Origin: a virus
Direction: 5' to 3' (one strand)
Length of the DNA: 20,138 bases
IMG/VR virus record: IMGVR_UViG_3300025132_000411
Span: 1-20,138 of that record
Shown: piece by piece, positions 1 through 6,257 of the stretch
Layout of the letters: each line of letters opens with the position of its first letter
Position numbering within the stretch: position 1 is the stretch's first letter
Notes under the pieces: generated by a model
What the model saw: only the letters and a program-made list of their open reading frames with translations
Databases searched by the model: none
Told to the model about the DNA's origin: nothing
Position numbers and translations under genes: made by a program

Positions 1-8
1 CTAACGTT

Positions 9-458
9 ATGGCTCCTGGAGATACGCTAAAACAGTATTTAAAGGTATACAACACCCTTGTAAAAAGAAAAGTAAAAAGTTTTGATAGTCATAAAGAAGC
101 ACAAATAAAACTATATAATTTAGGTTATAAAAAAGCGGTATGTATGGAGGACACCGATATGAAAAATATATTTCAAACTAAAAAGGTAGATATACCTAAA
201 CCTAATAACCACTGTAAAACTGTCCGTGGTCGTGACCCTTGGGAAACTGACTGGTTAGTAGAACTCACTGACAAAAACCCACTGAGTCAAAAGATAAAAA
301 ACAGACTCAGTAATTATAAGGATGTTAATAAAGGCACCCCAAGTATAGCTAACATATTAAAGTTTACTGAACTAGATATCAATGATATTAAGTATGACAA
401 AAAACTAGGATATATTAAATTATACAGACTTAATGAAGGTAAAAAAGTTTACAAGTAA
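9..458 (+). CDS. Hypothetical lysine-rich protein, possibly 5' partial
   Basis: I do not recognise this protein. From the ATG at 9 it is 149 residues, rich in lysine, asparagine and tyrosine, and probably basic overall. It has no signal peptide, membrane segment or cysteine pair. The frame is open back to the window edge and no Shine-Dalgarno can be judged from the eight bases before the ATG, so the true start may lie upstream. A motif RGRDPWETDW near residues 74-83 stands out from the lysine-rich rest. It is followed after about 38 bases by the next small gene on the same strand, which suggests the same accessory operon. Confidence 0.72.
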   Translation: MAPGDTLKQYLKVYNTLVKRKVKSFDSHKEAQIKLYNLGYKKAVCMEDTDMKNIFQTKKVDIPKPNNHCKTVRGRDPWETDWLVELTDKNPLSQKIKNRLSNYKDVNKGTPSIANILKFTELDINDIKYDKKLGYIKLYRLNEGKKVYK

Positions 459-496
459 AGTATACATATTAATAGAAACTAGGTATAGTAAAGTAT

Positions 497-673
497 ATGG
501 TAAGTAATAAAAACGTAGATCCTAAGTGGAAAGAAAAACGTATAAAAAAGATAAACTCTAAAGGTTTAAAGTGTGATGACTCACACCCAGACTTTGATGA
601 GGTGCAAGCTATATACACTAGTAGAGCTAGAAACTATAGACAATTTATAGAGGAGTTTTTTAAAGATGCATAA
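497..673 (+). CDS. Hypothetical 58-aa protein
   Basis: This is a short frame beginning MVSNKNVDPKWKEKR and ending EEFFKDA. It is highly charged, with a basic first half and a more acidic, aromatic tail, and has no recognised domain. The Shine-Dalgarno is weak: AGG at 481-483 is rather far from the ATG. The stop overlaps the ATG of the next gene by 8 bases (ATGCATAA), an arrangement seen again elsewhere in this window and typical of translationally coupled phage genes. That coupling and the dense packing are the main support for it being real. Confidence 0.6.
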   Translation: MVSNKNVDPKWKEKRIKKINSKGLKCDDSHPDFDEVQAIYTSRARNYRQFIEEFFKDA

Positions 674-902
674 ATTAGAAACAGATATACCTTTACCAGA
701 AAAACATTTAAACAATAACAAATACGATTTTCATTTATTAAAAGAGAGCGGTCATAGTATTGGTTACCCTGTAGAAGACGCGTTAGATATACAAAGAATA
801 CGTATAGCTTTGAGCAGATACGCTAGTAGACACGATTTTGAGTACACTACTAGAATAGAAGACAGTGACGATGAACGTAAGTTAAGAGTATGGAGACTAT
901 AG
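666..902 (+). CDS. Hypothetical small protein, putative nucleic-acid binding
   Basis: The product has 78 residues and starts MHKLETDIPLP. The C-terminal half follows the pattern IRIALSRYASRHDFEYTTRIE...LRVWRL, a helix then a strand ending in an RVWR-type tail. I recall this pattern from a widespread class of tiny phage proteins of unknown function; a DNA- or protein-binding role would be a guess. AGGAG at 651-655 sits about 10 bases before the ATG, giving a good ribosome binding site. It overlaps both neighbours (8 bases before, 13 after), so all three are probably translated together. Confidence 0.78.
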   Translation: MHKLETDIPLPEKHLNNNKYDFHLLKESGHSIGYPVEDALDIQRIRIALSRYASRHDFEYTTRIEDSDDERKLRVWRL

Positions 903-1378
903 AAAATACAGATAATACTAAATGTGTACGCTGTAAGGGTAAGATAGGCTACAGGTACAGAAAAGAAGGTATAGTTGTTTGTGAAAAATGCAACCCAAAT
1001 AAAAGTCCGTATCAAGTAGGTAAAGCTAAAGTATCAGATGACGGTAAAATATACGAAGGATTACGTAAACAATTTTTAGGAGCACACCTAGATGATATTA
1101 ATATTATTGACCGTAGTAACGATTATTATATTGACGATACAATACTTAATTTAGCAGAAGAGTTTGAAGAACGTGATAAAGAAGCTAGACGTCAACATGA
1201 GAATAAAAGAGTTTACGACGCTTTAGTAACTATGCATGAATCTATAAAAGAAAATAAAGGTGAGTACAGTAGCACACAAAGATATCACAGGCTTAAAGAA
1301 ATACCTGAAAACTTGAGGGATACCGCAGGTAAGTTTATGCTAAGTATGAAGGGTTGGGGATGGCAAAAAAGAAACTAA
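890..1378 (+). CDS. Hypothetical protein with N-terminal zinc-ribbon-like cysteine pairs
   Basis: The product has 162 residues. Cysteines 12/15 and 31/34 form two CxxC pairs about 15 residues apart, the layout of a small zinc ribbon. The remaining 125 or so residues are charged and helical-looking (EEFEERDKEARRQHENKR) with no recognised domain. It starts 13 bases inside the preceding gene and ends 19 bases inside the terminase small subunit gene, so it is embedded in the packaging operon. Its function is unknown; zinc binding is inferred from cysteine spacing only. The same cysteine spacing recurs in the gene at 5596-5952. Confidence 0.8.
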   Translation: METIENTDNTKCVRCKGKIGYRYRKEGIVVCEKCNPNKSPYQVGKAKVSDDGKIYEGLRKQFLGAHLDDINIIDRSNDYYIDDTILNLAEEFEERDKEARRQHENKRVYDALVTMHESIKENKGEYSSTQRYHRLKEIPENLRDTAGKFMLSMKGWGWQKRN

Positions 1379-1833
1379 CTCCCCGCCAAGAAAAATACGC
1401 ACAAAACGTGGCTAAGGGCATGAGCAAAAAAGACGCAGCACAAAAAGCAGGTTATAGCGAAAAGAATGCAGCTAGAGCGGGCAGTATGCTCGACAGTAAA
1501 GCCAACCCTTTAGTAAGCCAACGTATACAAGCCTTACAGAAAAAAGCAGCCAAAAAAGTAGAACTTGATTTATCTACTCACCTTACAGATTTAAAAGACA
1601 TACGTGAGGGAGCTATGCGTAATGGTGCGTGGTCTGCTGCGGTTACTGCAGAAGTAGCTAGAGGTAAAGCAGCAGGACTATACATCAACCGTAGTGAGCT
1701 AGTAGTAAATAAAGTAGAGACTATGGATAAAGAACAAATACTAGACCGTTTAAAAGAGTTATACTACGAAACTGGCGGTATACTGCCTATGGGCACAATT
1801 ATAGAAGGGGAAGCAGATGACGGAGAAACCTAA
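1360..1833 (+). CDS. terS: Terminase small subunit (Terminase_2-like)
   Basis: The product has 157 residues starting MAKKKLTPRQEKYAQNVAKG. The LTPRQEKY opening followed by KKDAAQKAGYSEKNA (about residues 22-37) is the DNA-binding helix-turn-helix pattern of the Terminase_2 family of small terminase subunits. These subunits recognise the packaging site on concatemeric DNA and regulate the large subunit. Residues about 60-120 are helical, as expected for the oligomerisation part. I chose the ATG at 1360 over the in-frame TTG at 1354 because GGGTTGGGG lies directly upstream and the family motif starts right after it. It overlaps the gene before by 19 bases and the dioxygenase gene after by 17. 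The large subunit is unusually far away, near 9565. Confidence 0.85.
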   Translation: MAKKKLTPRQEKYAQNVAKGMSKKDAAQKAGYSEKNAARAGSMLDSKANPLVSQRIQALQKKAAKKVELDLSTHLTDLKDIREGAMRNGAWSAAVTAEVARGKAAGLYINRSELVVNKVETMDKEQILDRLKELYYETGGILPMGTIIEGEADDGET

Positions 1834-2539
1834 AGAAATATTTGAAACACCATACATACTTAAAAACACTATGTTAGGTATTAAAGGTGAGTGGATGCTT
1901 GATAAAACTACGTGGACTTTAGTGCAGAGTAGTTTAAAAGAAATAAAAGAATTTATAGTAAATGACGGTAAGTATGACCTAGAAACTGACCTTACGGACT
2001 ACCCTAAAGAGTTAGTAAAGGATGTTTATAGTGTGCCTTTATTTACTAAAGAGTTCTGTGAGATGATGGTTGATGAAATAAAAAATATGCAAGACTCATA
2101 TAACCTTGACTTTGAAGCTAATGAAACAGAGGATTATTACCGTCAAATACCAGAAATAACCTTAGCTGATAATGTTCCTGTTTTACACGATGTCCTTTGG
2201 TCCGTGGCACAGAACGTTCTCAACCCTGTGTTTTTCGCCGTGTGGCAGCGATACTGCTCTCGGGTAGGAAGCATACAACTTGCTAACTACAACCCTACTG
2301 AAAAAGAGAAGGGTGCTTGGCATCACGATCAGTCTGCAGATATATCGGTTGTCGTGCCGTTAAACACTGGTGATTACACAGGGGGAGGAACAGAGTTTTA
2401 TAATAGAGGAGTGGTTGACCCTTTACCTAATGGTAGTGCTTTATTTTTCCCTAGCTTTACACACATGCATCGAGGACAGGTGGTACAAGAAGGCGATAGA
2501 TACTTACTGGTATTTTGGTTACTAGGAAGTTACGATTAA
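1817..2539 (+). CDS. 2-oxoglutarate/Fe(II)-dependent dioxygenase, prolyl-hydroxylase-like
   Basis: The product has 240 residues. The C-terminal half has the double-stranded beta-helix signature of 2OG/Fe(II) oxygenases. The metal triad is H169-x-D171 (in WHHDQ) and H218 (in HMHRG), with R228 (GDRYLLVFW) placed to bind the 2-oxoglutarate carboxylate and a TGGGTEF turn at 188-194 between them. Such enzymes couple decarboxylation of 2-oxoglutarate to hydroxylation of a protein, nucleic-acid or small-molecule substrate; phages often carry them, mostly without known targets. Residues 1-120 look like a separate helical part typical of prolyl-4-hydroxylase-like proteins. GAAGGGG upstream is a plausible ribosome site. 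It is coupled to terS by a 17-base overlap. The substrate cannot be told from the sequence. Confidence 0.86.
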   Translation: MTEKPKEIFETPYILKNTMLGIKGEWMLDKTTWTLVQSSLKEIKEFIVNDGKYDLETDLTDYPKELVKDVYSVPLFTKEFCEMMVDEIKNMQDSYNLDFEANETEDYYRQIPEITLADNVPVLHDVLWSVAQNVLNPVFFAVWQRYCSRVGSIQLANYNPTEKEKGAWHHDQSADISVVVPLNTGDYTGGGTEFYNRGVVDPLPNGSALFFPSFTHMHRGQVVQEGDRYLLVFWLLGSYD

Positions 2540-2564
2540 GCTTTACATCTTTATACAATTTAAC

Positions 2565-2582
2565 TAACCTATAACTAGGTTA
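2565..2582 (+). repeat. Short inverted repeat in intergenic leader
   Basis: TAACCTA and TAGGTTA form a perfect 7-bp stem with loop TAAC, about 50 bases before the next ATG. The right arm sits in ACTAGGTTAT, which recurs at 5303-5312 before another gene. It could be an operator or leader hairpin. No T-run follows, so it is not a terminator. Confidence 0.45.
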
Positions 2583-2631
2583 TAAATAACCCGCTCTTTT
2601 ATTTATTAGCAATAGAAGGTAATATATTCAT

Positions 2632-2943
2632 ATGGCTTTAACCTTATTATTCAGCAACGGTAAAAAACTCAAAAAACCTATAACCAAAGAAAAGACAAAG
2701 ACATGGTATGTCCCGTATACAACTATAGAAGTTGAGATGCACAAGATAGAAGCGGATACGTATCAAGAAGCTATTAATAAAGCAACTCTACGTAACCGTA
2801 AAGGCAAGGTAAAGACATACACACTACAAGAAACACACTCAACCGACGCTTTTTTAACTCCGCACGTTAAAGAGCCTAATGAATTATTCAGTAGGTTTAT
2901 TCATATGTTTAACGTCACGGTTGAAGATTTTGATAATACCTAG
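2632..2943 (+). CDS. Hypothetical 103-aa protein
   Basis: I do not recognise this protein. It begins MALTLLFSNGKKLKKP; the first third is basic (KKPITKEKTKTWYVPY) and the rest is mixed alpha/beta with an acidic end (VEDFDNT). A central segment, EVEMHKIEADTYQEAINKA, looks like a strand followed by a helix, a layout common in small phage proteins. GAAGG at about 2615 lies rather far from the ATG. It follows an 88-base intergenic gap holding a TTTACA box at 2542 and the hairpin at 2565-2582, so it may open a new transcription unit. Confidence 0.75.
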   Translation: MALTLLFSNGKKLKKPITKEKTKTWYVPYTTIEVEMHKIEADTYQEAINKATLRNRKGKVKTYTLQETHSTDAFLTPHVKEPNELFSRFIHMFNVTVEDFDNT

Positions 2944-2952
2944 TGATCATAC

Positions 2953-2980
2953 TTGACGTTTAATATACTTTACTTATACT
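2953..2980 (+). promoter_or_regulatory. Sigma70-like promoter
   Basis: TTGACG at 2953-2958, a 16-base spacer and TATACT at 2975-2980 make a good match to the -35/-10 consensus. The ATG at 3004 with its CGGAGGA ribosome site lies just downstream, giving a short leader. It would drive the zinc-ribbon gene group from 3004 on. Confidence 0.6.
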
Positions 2981-3003
2981 TAATTTATTACGGAGGACTA
3001 AGT

Positions 3004-3180
3004 ATGAATGAAGATATTAATAAGTCTATAGCTACTTTAGAAAAAGCTGTACAATATTATATTAATAATAACGACGACGCCCTAGAGTGTAACTCACTTT
3101 ACGGTAGTTTTGTTATGGTTAAACTAGCTTTAGAGCAGTTTACTTTACTAGATACACTGAGTAAAACTACTAATGAGTAA
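3004..3180 (+). CDS. Hypothetical 58-aa helical protein
   Basis: The product starts MNEDINKSIATLEKAVQYY and appears entirely helical and slightly acidic, with no recognised family. The ATG at 3004 is preferred over upstream in-frame alternatives because CGGAGGA at 2991-2997 sits seven bases before it and a sigma70-like promoter ends at 2980; the upstream extension would lie inside the promoter. Its stop overlaps the next ATG by 8 bases (ATGAGTAA), so translation of the two is probably coupled. Confidence 0.78.
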   Translation: MNEDINKSIATLEKAVQYYINNNDDALECNSLYGSFVMVKLALEQFTLLDTLSKTTNE

Positions 3181-3367
3181 GTGTAAGTTATGTAAAGAGG
3201 ACATGCCTAAGGGTAGAGCGGAGCTAGGTTATATAACCTGCTTAGAATGTGGTGAGATGGCTGCACAAATACTCGCTAGTAAGCGTAGAAAACAAGTAGC
3301 CCCAGCCTATAATAAAGGTGCTTACCAATTTATAACTGTTAATGATTTAGAAACTATAGGGAGGTAG
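3173..3367 (+). CDS. Small zinc-ribbon-like protein
   Basis: The product has 64 residues with two cysteine pairs: C4/C7 (CKLC) and C23/C26 (CLEC). The segment between them, RAELGYITC, matches the [KR]xxLGY.TC pattern I recall from tiny zinc-finger proteins of marine and cyanobacterial phages. The tail VAPAYNKGAYQFIT also fits that pattern. Zinc binding is inferred from the cysteines; no target is known. It overlaps the previous gene by 8 bases and is followed one base later by another cysteine-paired protein. The codons for LGYIT contain a perfect 14-bp palindrome (3226-3239). Confidence 0.82.
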   Translation: MSKCKLCKEDMPKGRAELGYITCLECGEMAAQILASKRRKQVAPAYNKGAYQFITVNDLETIGR

Positions 3368-3368
3368 T

Positions 3369-3572
3369 ATGAGCACTGATTGTAAACACGAGAACATAGC
3401 TAACAGCTATAAAATAACCAAAGACGGAGTATTAGTTAGCGTATTAGAGTGTGAAGATTGCGGTAAACGTGAAACAGAAATAAATGATACCGAACTAAGT
3501 AACGTCCCCGAACATCTACGGGGTTATTCAAAAGAAACGTTGTTCACTCTAAATAAAATATTTAATCGTTAA
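3369..3572 (+). CDS. Small zinc-ribbon-like protein (CxH / CxxC)
   Basis: The product has 67 residues. C5-x-H7 and C28-x-x-C31 could together coordinate one zinc ion, with KITKDGVLVSVLEC forming the beta hairpin between them, a layout found in short zinc ribbons of phage and bacterial proteins. The C-terminal half (residues 37-67) includes NVPEHLRGYSKETL and is uncharacterised. GGGAGG at 3360-3365 is a strong ribosome site overlapping the end of the previous gene. It closes a three-gene unit that begins at the promoter at 2953. Confidence 0.8.
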   Translation: MSTDCKHENIANSYKITKDGVLVSVLECEDCGKRETEINDTELSNVPEHLRGYSKETLFTLNKIFNR

Positions 3573-3580
3573 GAGTATGG

Positions 3581-3609
3581 TTTACATCAAACCGCACCTT
3601 ACCTATTAT
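3581..3609 (+). promoter_or_regulatory. Sigma70-like promoter
   Basis: TTTACA at 3581-3586, a 17-base spacer and TATTAT at 3604-3609 form a good -35/-10 pair in the 87-base gap before the gene at 3660. An 11-nt inverted repeat (GGGTA-A-TACCC, 3635-3645) lies in the leader and abuts the CAGGAGG ribosome site. Confidence 0.58.
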
Positions 3610-3659
3610 TTAATAGTTAGTTAATTTATATACAGGGTAATACCCAGGAGGAAAAAATT

Positions 3660-4031
3660 ATGTCTAACGATAACGGATATGTTAATAAACAAAACCCTAA
3701 CAGGGGTAAAGTATTAGACGCACTCGACGATATGTTTGACTACTTACAAGTAAGGCTAAACGACCTTGAGGGGCGTATTAATAGTATATCAACGGCTACC
3801 CACGTTGACTTTAATATTAATGACTACGTGCACAAGGAAGAGTTAGTTGAGACCTTAGAGCATTTTAGGGATAACCTATATATTGACTCTTACGACGTTA
3901 CTATTGAAGCTAACCTTGACGGTGATATGCCCGTAAGGAGTGACGGTATTGACCGTGTTGACCTTGACGCTATGACCGAGAAGCGTCAAAACCCACCCGT
4001 AGAATTACCAGAAGGTGATGACGATGAGTGA
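3660..4031 (+). CDS. Hypothetical acidic protein with coiled-coil-like segment
   Basis: The product has 123 residues and is strongly acidic, ending in PEGDDDE. Residues about 17-45 (VLDALDDMFDYLQVRLNDLEGRINSI) have a leucine/isoleucine heptad-like pattern, suggesting a short coiled coil and self-association. I know of no family. The start is well set by CAGGAGG at 3646-3651 and the promoter at 3581. Its last bases overlap the ATG of the next gene by 8. A DNA-mimic or small regulator role would fit the acidity but is only a guess. Confidence 0.78.
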   Translation: MSNDNGYVNKQNPNRGKVLDALDDMFDYLQVRLNDLEGRINSISTATHVDFNINDYVHKEELVETLEHFRDNLYIDSYDVTIEANLDGDMPVRSDGIDRVDLDAMTEKRQNPPVELPEGDDDE

Positions 4032-4431
4032 TAAAAAGTGTATTAAAGTTGCGTTAGTTGACCCGTTTGAGCAGGAGGTAGTTTATAAAACTATACCTAC
4101 TAACTCTCACGGGTCGATATTAGGCGGAGTTAAACTAGAAATCGATTGTAGTTTAATTGATATAGTTACCTTGAGTGACAAGCATATGGCTATAGTAGAT
4201 GACGAAGGTTTATACCGAGAGGACACTAGGTATAGTTTATTACCTGTGTATCCTCAACCGTTGGCGGGTAAGGTTGTAGTTTGTAACTATGACGATGAAG
4301 GTAATACTACGGATATCGATGATGATATGTATGACGAGCTAGATAGCTACACTAAGTTTATGCATAAAGAGTTTAGCGTAGAGCCTAGATTTGAGTTTAT
4401 GCCGTTGCCTACGGGTAAGGAGATAAACTAA
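4024..4431 (+). CDS. DUF3846-like phage protein
   Basis: The product has 135 residues starting MSDKKCIKVALVDPFEQ. The central IVDDEGLYREDTRYSLLPVYPQPLAGKVVV resembles the DUF3846 pattern (a DDEG box followed by a [YQ]PL.G.VV strand), a family of small phage and plasmid proteins of unknown function. I chose the ATG at 4024 over GTG 4015 and ATG 4018 because GAAGG at 4011-4015 is correctly spaced only for 4024. The C-terminal half is acidic (YDDEGNTTDIDDDMYDE). It overlaps the preceding gene by 8 bases and shares its last base with the next start (TAATG), so it is part of the operon from 3581. Confidence 0.76.
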   Translation: MSDKKCIKVALVDPFEQEVVYKTIPTNSHGSILGGVKLEIDCSLIDIVTLSDKHMAIVDDEGLYREDTRYSLLPVYPQPLAGKVVVCNYDDEGNTTDIDDDMYDELDSYTKFMHKEFSVEPRFEFMPLPTGKEIN

Positions 4432-4955
4432 TGTCTACACGAGCGGTTTACACGTTTCATTCTGTAGCTTCCCCTGAGGGAGCTACGGATAGCAACCCTA
4501 TAAGTATATATAAGCACCATGACGGTTATCCGTCGGGTGCTTTAAGTTTTTTACTCAACGCGTCATTATATTGTAGTGACGAGGTTAAGTTTACCACGTG
4601 CTCTTACGTTGATACTAACTCTTATCTTGATGATGAAGTAGAACCTATTACCGTAGCCAGTGTGCGTGACCAGTTTGTATTAGGGTTTATGATGGACCGA
4701 GCTAACGCAGGGCATAAATACTTTACTGCGTCGCCCGAGGTACACGGTGATATAGAATACGCCTACAATATTTACGTAGAGGATTTTAATAAAGCTAAAG
4801 AGCCTAACTACAACCCAGTAGTAGAGATTATGTCTGTGTATACTGGGGTGAGTGATAATTATCAACAAAACCATAAGTATGAGTTAGTGGCTAAAGACAC
4901 TCTTGATAAACTATACGCAGATTTAATAAACGGTAAGGACTATGAAACAGGATAA
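4431..4955 (+). CDS. Conserved phage hypothetical protein (TRAVYTF / HHDGYPSGA type)
   Basis: The product has 174 residues. Two motifs are familiar from a family of unknown function found in phages and some bacteria: TRAVYTF at 3-9 and YKHHDGYPSGA at 27-37, with a later HGDIEYAY at 105-112. The conserved histidines and aspartates could bind a metal, but no activity is established. It is probably a cytoplasmic alpha/beta protein without signal or membrane segment. It starts in a TAATG junction with the gene before and overlaps the MazG gene after by 14 bases, which suggests joint translation with a nucleotide-metabolism gene. Confidence 0.8.
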   Translation: MSTRAVYTFHSVASPEGATDSNPISIYKHHDGYPSGALSFLLNASLYCSDEVKFTTCSYVDTNSYLDDEVEPITVASVRDQFVLGFMMDRANAGHKYFTASPEVHGDIEYAYNIYVEDFNKAKEPNYNPVVEIMSVYTGVSDNYQQNHKYELVAKDTLDKLYADLINGKDYETG

Positions 4956-5268
4956 TTTATACTACCGTGACTCTACCATAACGGACATAGTAAAGTGGGC
5001 AGAAGACCGAGGTCTTTTGTCCGCCAAAGACAATGAAGCTAAGAGTGCACAGTTAATAAAACTTACTGAAGAAGTAGGTGAGTTAGCTAGAGCGTTTAGT
5101 AAAAAAGACAGGTGGGAATTAGTAGATTCGATAGGGGATTGTATGGTTGTGTTGATAGTTATTGCCTATCAGCACGACCTTACGCTTGAAGAGTGTTTAA
5201 GTAAAGCCTACGAAGAAATAAAAGACCGTAAAGGCGTTCTAAAAGATGGTTACTTCATTAAGGAGTAA
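4942..5268 (+). CDS. MazG-like nucleoside triphosphate pyrophosphohydrolase
   Basis: The product has 108 residues, the size of a single-domain MazG-type enzyme. The signature is intact: KLTEEVGELARAF gives E43, E44 and E47, and ELVDSIGD gives E59, D62 and D66, the acidic residues that hold magnesium in all-alpha NTP pyrophosphatases. These enzymes hydrolyse nucleoside triphosphates (or ppGpp-like signals) to monophosphate and pyrophosphate. Phage copies are thought to clean the nucleotide pool or influence the host starvation response; which applies here is not visible. GGTAAGGA just upstream supports the start. It ends the operon and is followed by a 64-base gap. Confidence 0.85.
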   Translation: MKQDNLYYRDSTITDIVKWAEDRGLLSAKDNEAKSAQLIKLTEEVGELARAFSKKDRWELVDSIGDCMVVLIVIAYQHDLTLEECLSKAYEEIKDRKGVLKDGYFIKE

Positions 5269-5304
5269 CCGCCCCATGCCCTTTGACTAGGGCTATTATA
5301 ATAC

Positions 5305-5332
5305 TAGGTTATTTAATAAAAGGAGGAACCTA
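5305..5332 (+). promoter_or_regulatory. Possible leader hairpin exposing the ribosome site
   Basis: TAGGTT (5305-5310) and AACCTA (5327-5332) can pair, leaving AGGAGG (5321-5326) in the loop directly before the ATG at 5333. The stem is only 6 bp and AT-rich, so its effect may be small. A TTGACT box at 5283 and TATAAT at 5297 are too close together to be one promoter. Confidence 0.35.
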
Positions 5333-5596
5333 ATGAGTGAATTACAAAATAAATTTAATTGGCAGGATGACCGTGCTACGGACGACGCCTACTATATATC
5401 CGATACCTTAAACAACTATATGGATGAGTTTAAAGAGTTGGGAGCTATTAACGGTATAGGCATATGGGTATACGAGGATAAAACCTACACTTATGTAGCC
5501 CATTATTTTTACGATGATACAGCTAAGTCTGACTTTCGACATTCTGCTAACTTATACAGGATTGAAAAAGATGAACAGATAAGGGGGTTAGTGTAA
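5333..5596 (+). CDS. Hypothetical 87-aa protein
   Basis: I do not recognise this family. The protein is acidic, with an N-terminal helix (NKFNWQDDRATDDAYYISDTLNNYMDEFKEL) followed by strand-like segments (GIGIWVYEDKTYTYVAHYFYDD). It is unusually rich in tyrosine. The start is well supported by AGGAGG seven bases before the ATG. Its stop shares a base with the next ATG (TAATG), so the two form a small unit of their own after the MazG gene. Confidence 0.78.
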   Translation: MSELQNKFNWQDDRATDDAYYISDTLNNYMDEFKELGAINGIGIWVYEDKTYTYVAHYFYDDTAKSDFRHSANLYRIEKDEQIRGLV

Positions 5597-5952
5597 TGAA
5601 AAGTTATAAAGATTATCAACCTACGCTGGAGTGTGATACTTGTGGCTATACGCTACATGGTGATATGCCACAAATAGTTATGACTTGTGAAGATTGCATA
5701 CAGGAAAAAGAAATGTTTGAAAATATGAATACCGAAGAAAGATTAGAAGAAGTTGTCCATTGGGTGATTGAGGATTTATGGGAGGAATTAACTCAAAGCA
5801 GTAGGTTAAGAGTTATAAGACAATTAAAATTTATGGGTTATCCCGTTGAAGATTTAGAAGGGGTAAAAGATGAGGATTATCCTGACCAAGTTGACCCTGC
5901 TGATGAAGACCATATTTATTTTAATGCTGACCCAGGTGAAAAACCTAAGTAA
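5596..5952 (+). CDS. Acidic protein with N-terminal zinc-ribbon-like motif
   Basis: The product has 118 residues. C13/C16 (CDTC) and C31/C34 (CEDC) form two CxxC pairs with nearly the same spacing as in the gene at 890-1378, suggesting a zinc ribbon. Residues 42-80 form an amphipathic helix region (RLEEVVHWVIEDLWEELTQSSRLRVIRQL) and the last 35 residues are very acidic. I do not know the family. It starts in a TAATG overlap and is the last gene before a long non-coding stretch. GGGGG at about 5583-5587 provides the ribosome site. Confidence 0.78.
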   Translation: MKSYKDYQPTLECDTCGYTLHGDMPQIVMTCEDCIQEKEMFENMNTEERLEEVVHWVIEDLWEELTQSSRLRVIRQLKFMGYPVEDLEGVKDEDYPDQVDPADEDHIYFNADPGEKPK

Positions 5953-5981
5953 AGCTGTTACTTATATATTGGCTGTGGAAA

Positions 5982-6012
5982 AAAAGTTTTCTAAAACTGT
6001 AAAAGTTTTCTA
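5982..6012 (+). repeat. 12-bp direct repeat
   Basis: AAAAGTTTTCTA occurs at 5982-5993 and again at 6001-6012, 19 bases apart, about two helical turns. Each copy contains the near-palindrome AAAAGTTTT. It lies just after the stop of the gene at 5596-5952. Confidence 0.6.
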
Positions 6013-6023
6013 TTTAGCTAATA

Positions 6024-6082
6024 AGCCAATAGTCACGGAGCTGTAAAGCTCTAGTCTAGTCCTTTTATCGTGGCTATTGGCT
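6024..6082 (+). ncRNA. Candidate structured RNA element
   Basis: AGCCAATAGTCACG (6024-6037) pairs with CGTGGCTATTGGCT (6069-6082) as a 14-bp stem in which all pairs are Watson-Crick except one G-U. Immediately inside is a second stem, GAGCT (6038-6042) with AGCTC (6047-6051), closed by GTAA, which as GUAA is a GNRA-type tetraloop. About 17 unpaired bases (6052-6068) complete the closed structure. No T-run follows, so it is not an intrinsic terminator. Whether it acts as RNA or as a DNA cruciform or protein site cannot be told. The word AGCCAATAG also occurs at 6320-6328. Confidence 0.45.
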
Positions 6083-6146
6083 ACCCTATTACCGACCTAT
6101 TGCCTATTTGAAGACAATAACTTATTGATGGGTAATTATTGGTAAC

Positions 6147-6176
6147 ACCAAACATAAAACATGTAGCAGGTTTGGT
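6147..6176 (+). repeat. Inverted repeat ACCAAAC / GTTTGGT
   Basis: A perfect 7-bp inverted repeat with arms at 6147-6153 and 6170-6176 is separated by 16 bases. TTGGTAA also occurs as a direct repeat at 6139-6145 and 6172-6178. It lies within the repeat-rich non-coding region. Confidence 0.45.
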
Positions 6177-6195
6177 AATAGAATAAACCGAATAA

Positions 6196-6219
6196 CAGTT
6201 CTCTATATAGGCAGAACTG
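6196..6219 (+). repeat. Hairpin CAGTTCT / AGAACTG
   Basis: A perfect 7-bp stem encloses the 10-nt AT-rich loop CTATATAGGC. No T-run follows, so it is not a terminator. It precedes the CAAAGACA block by about 50 bases. Confidence 0.5.
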
Positions 6220-6257
6220 AGAAAACCTAAGGACACGCACCACGAACCAAAATATAT

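Noticed and set aside
2581-2588. TATAAATA, the T4-type late promoter word
   Set aside because: TATAAATA also occurs inside a coding region near 16090, is expected by chance in AT-rich DNA, and is not seen before the structural genes.
5283-5302. TTGACT and TATAAT before the gene at 5333
   Set aside because: The boxes are only 8 bases apart, so they cannot work together as a standard promoter.
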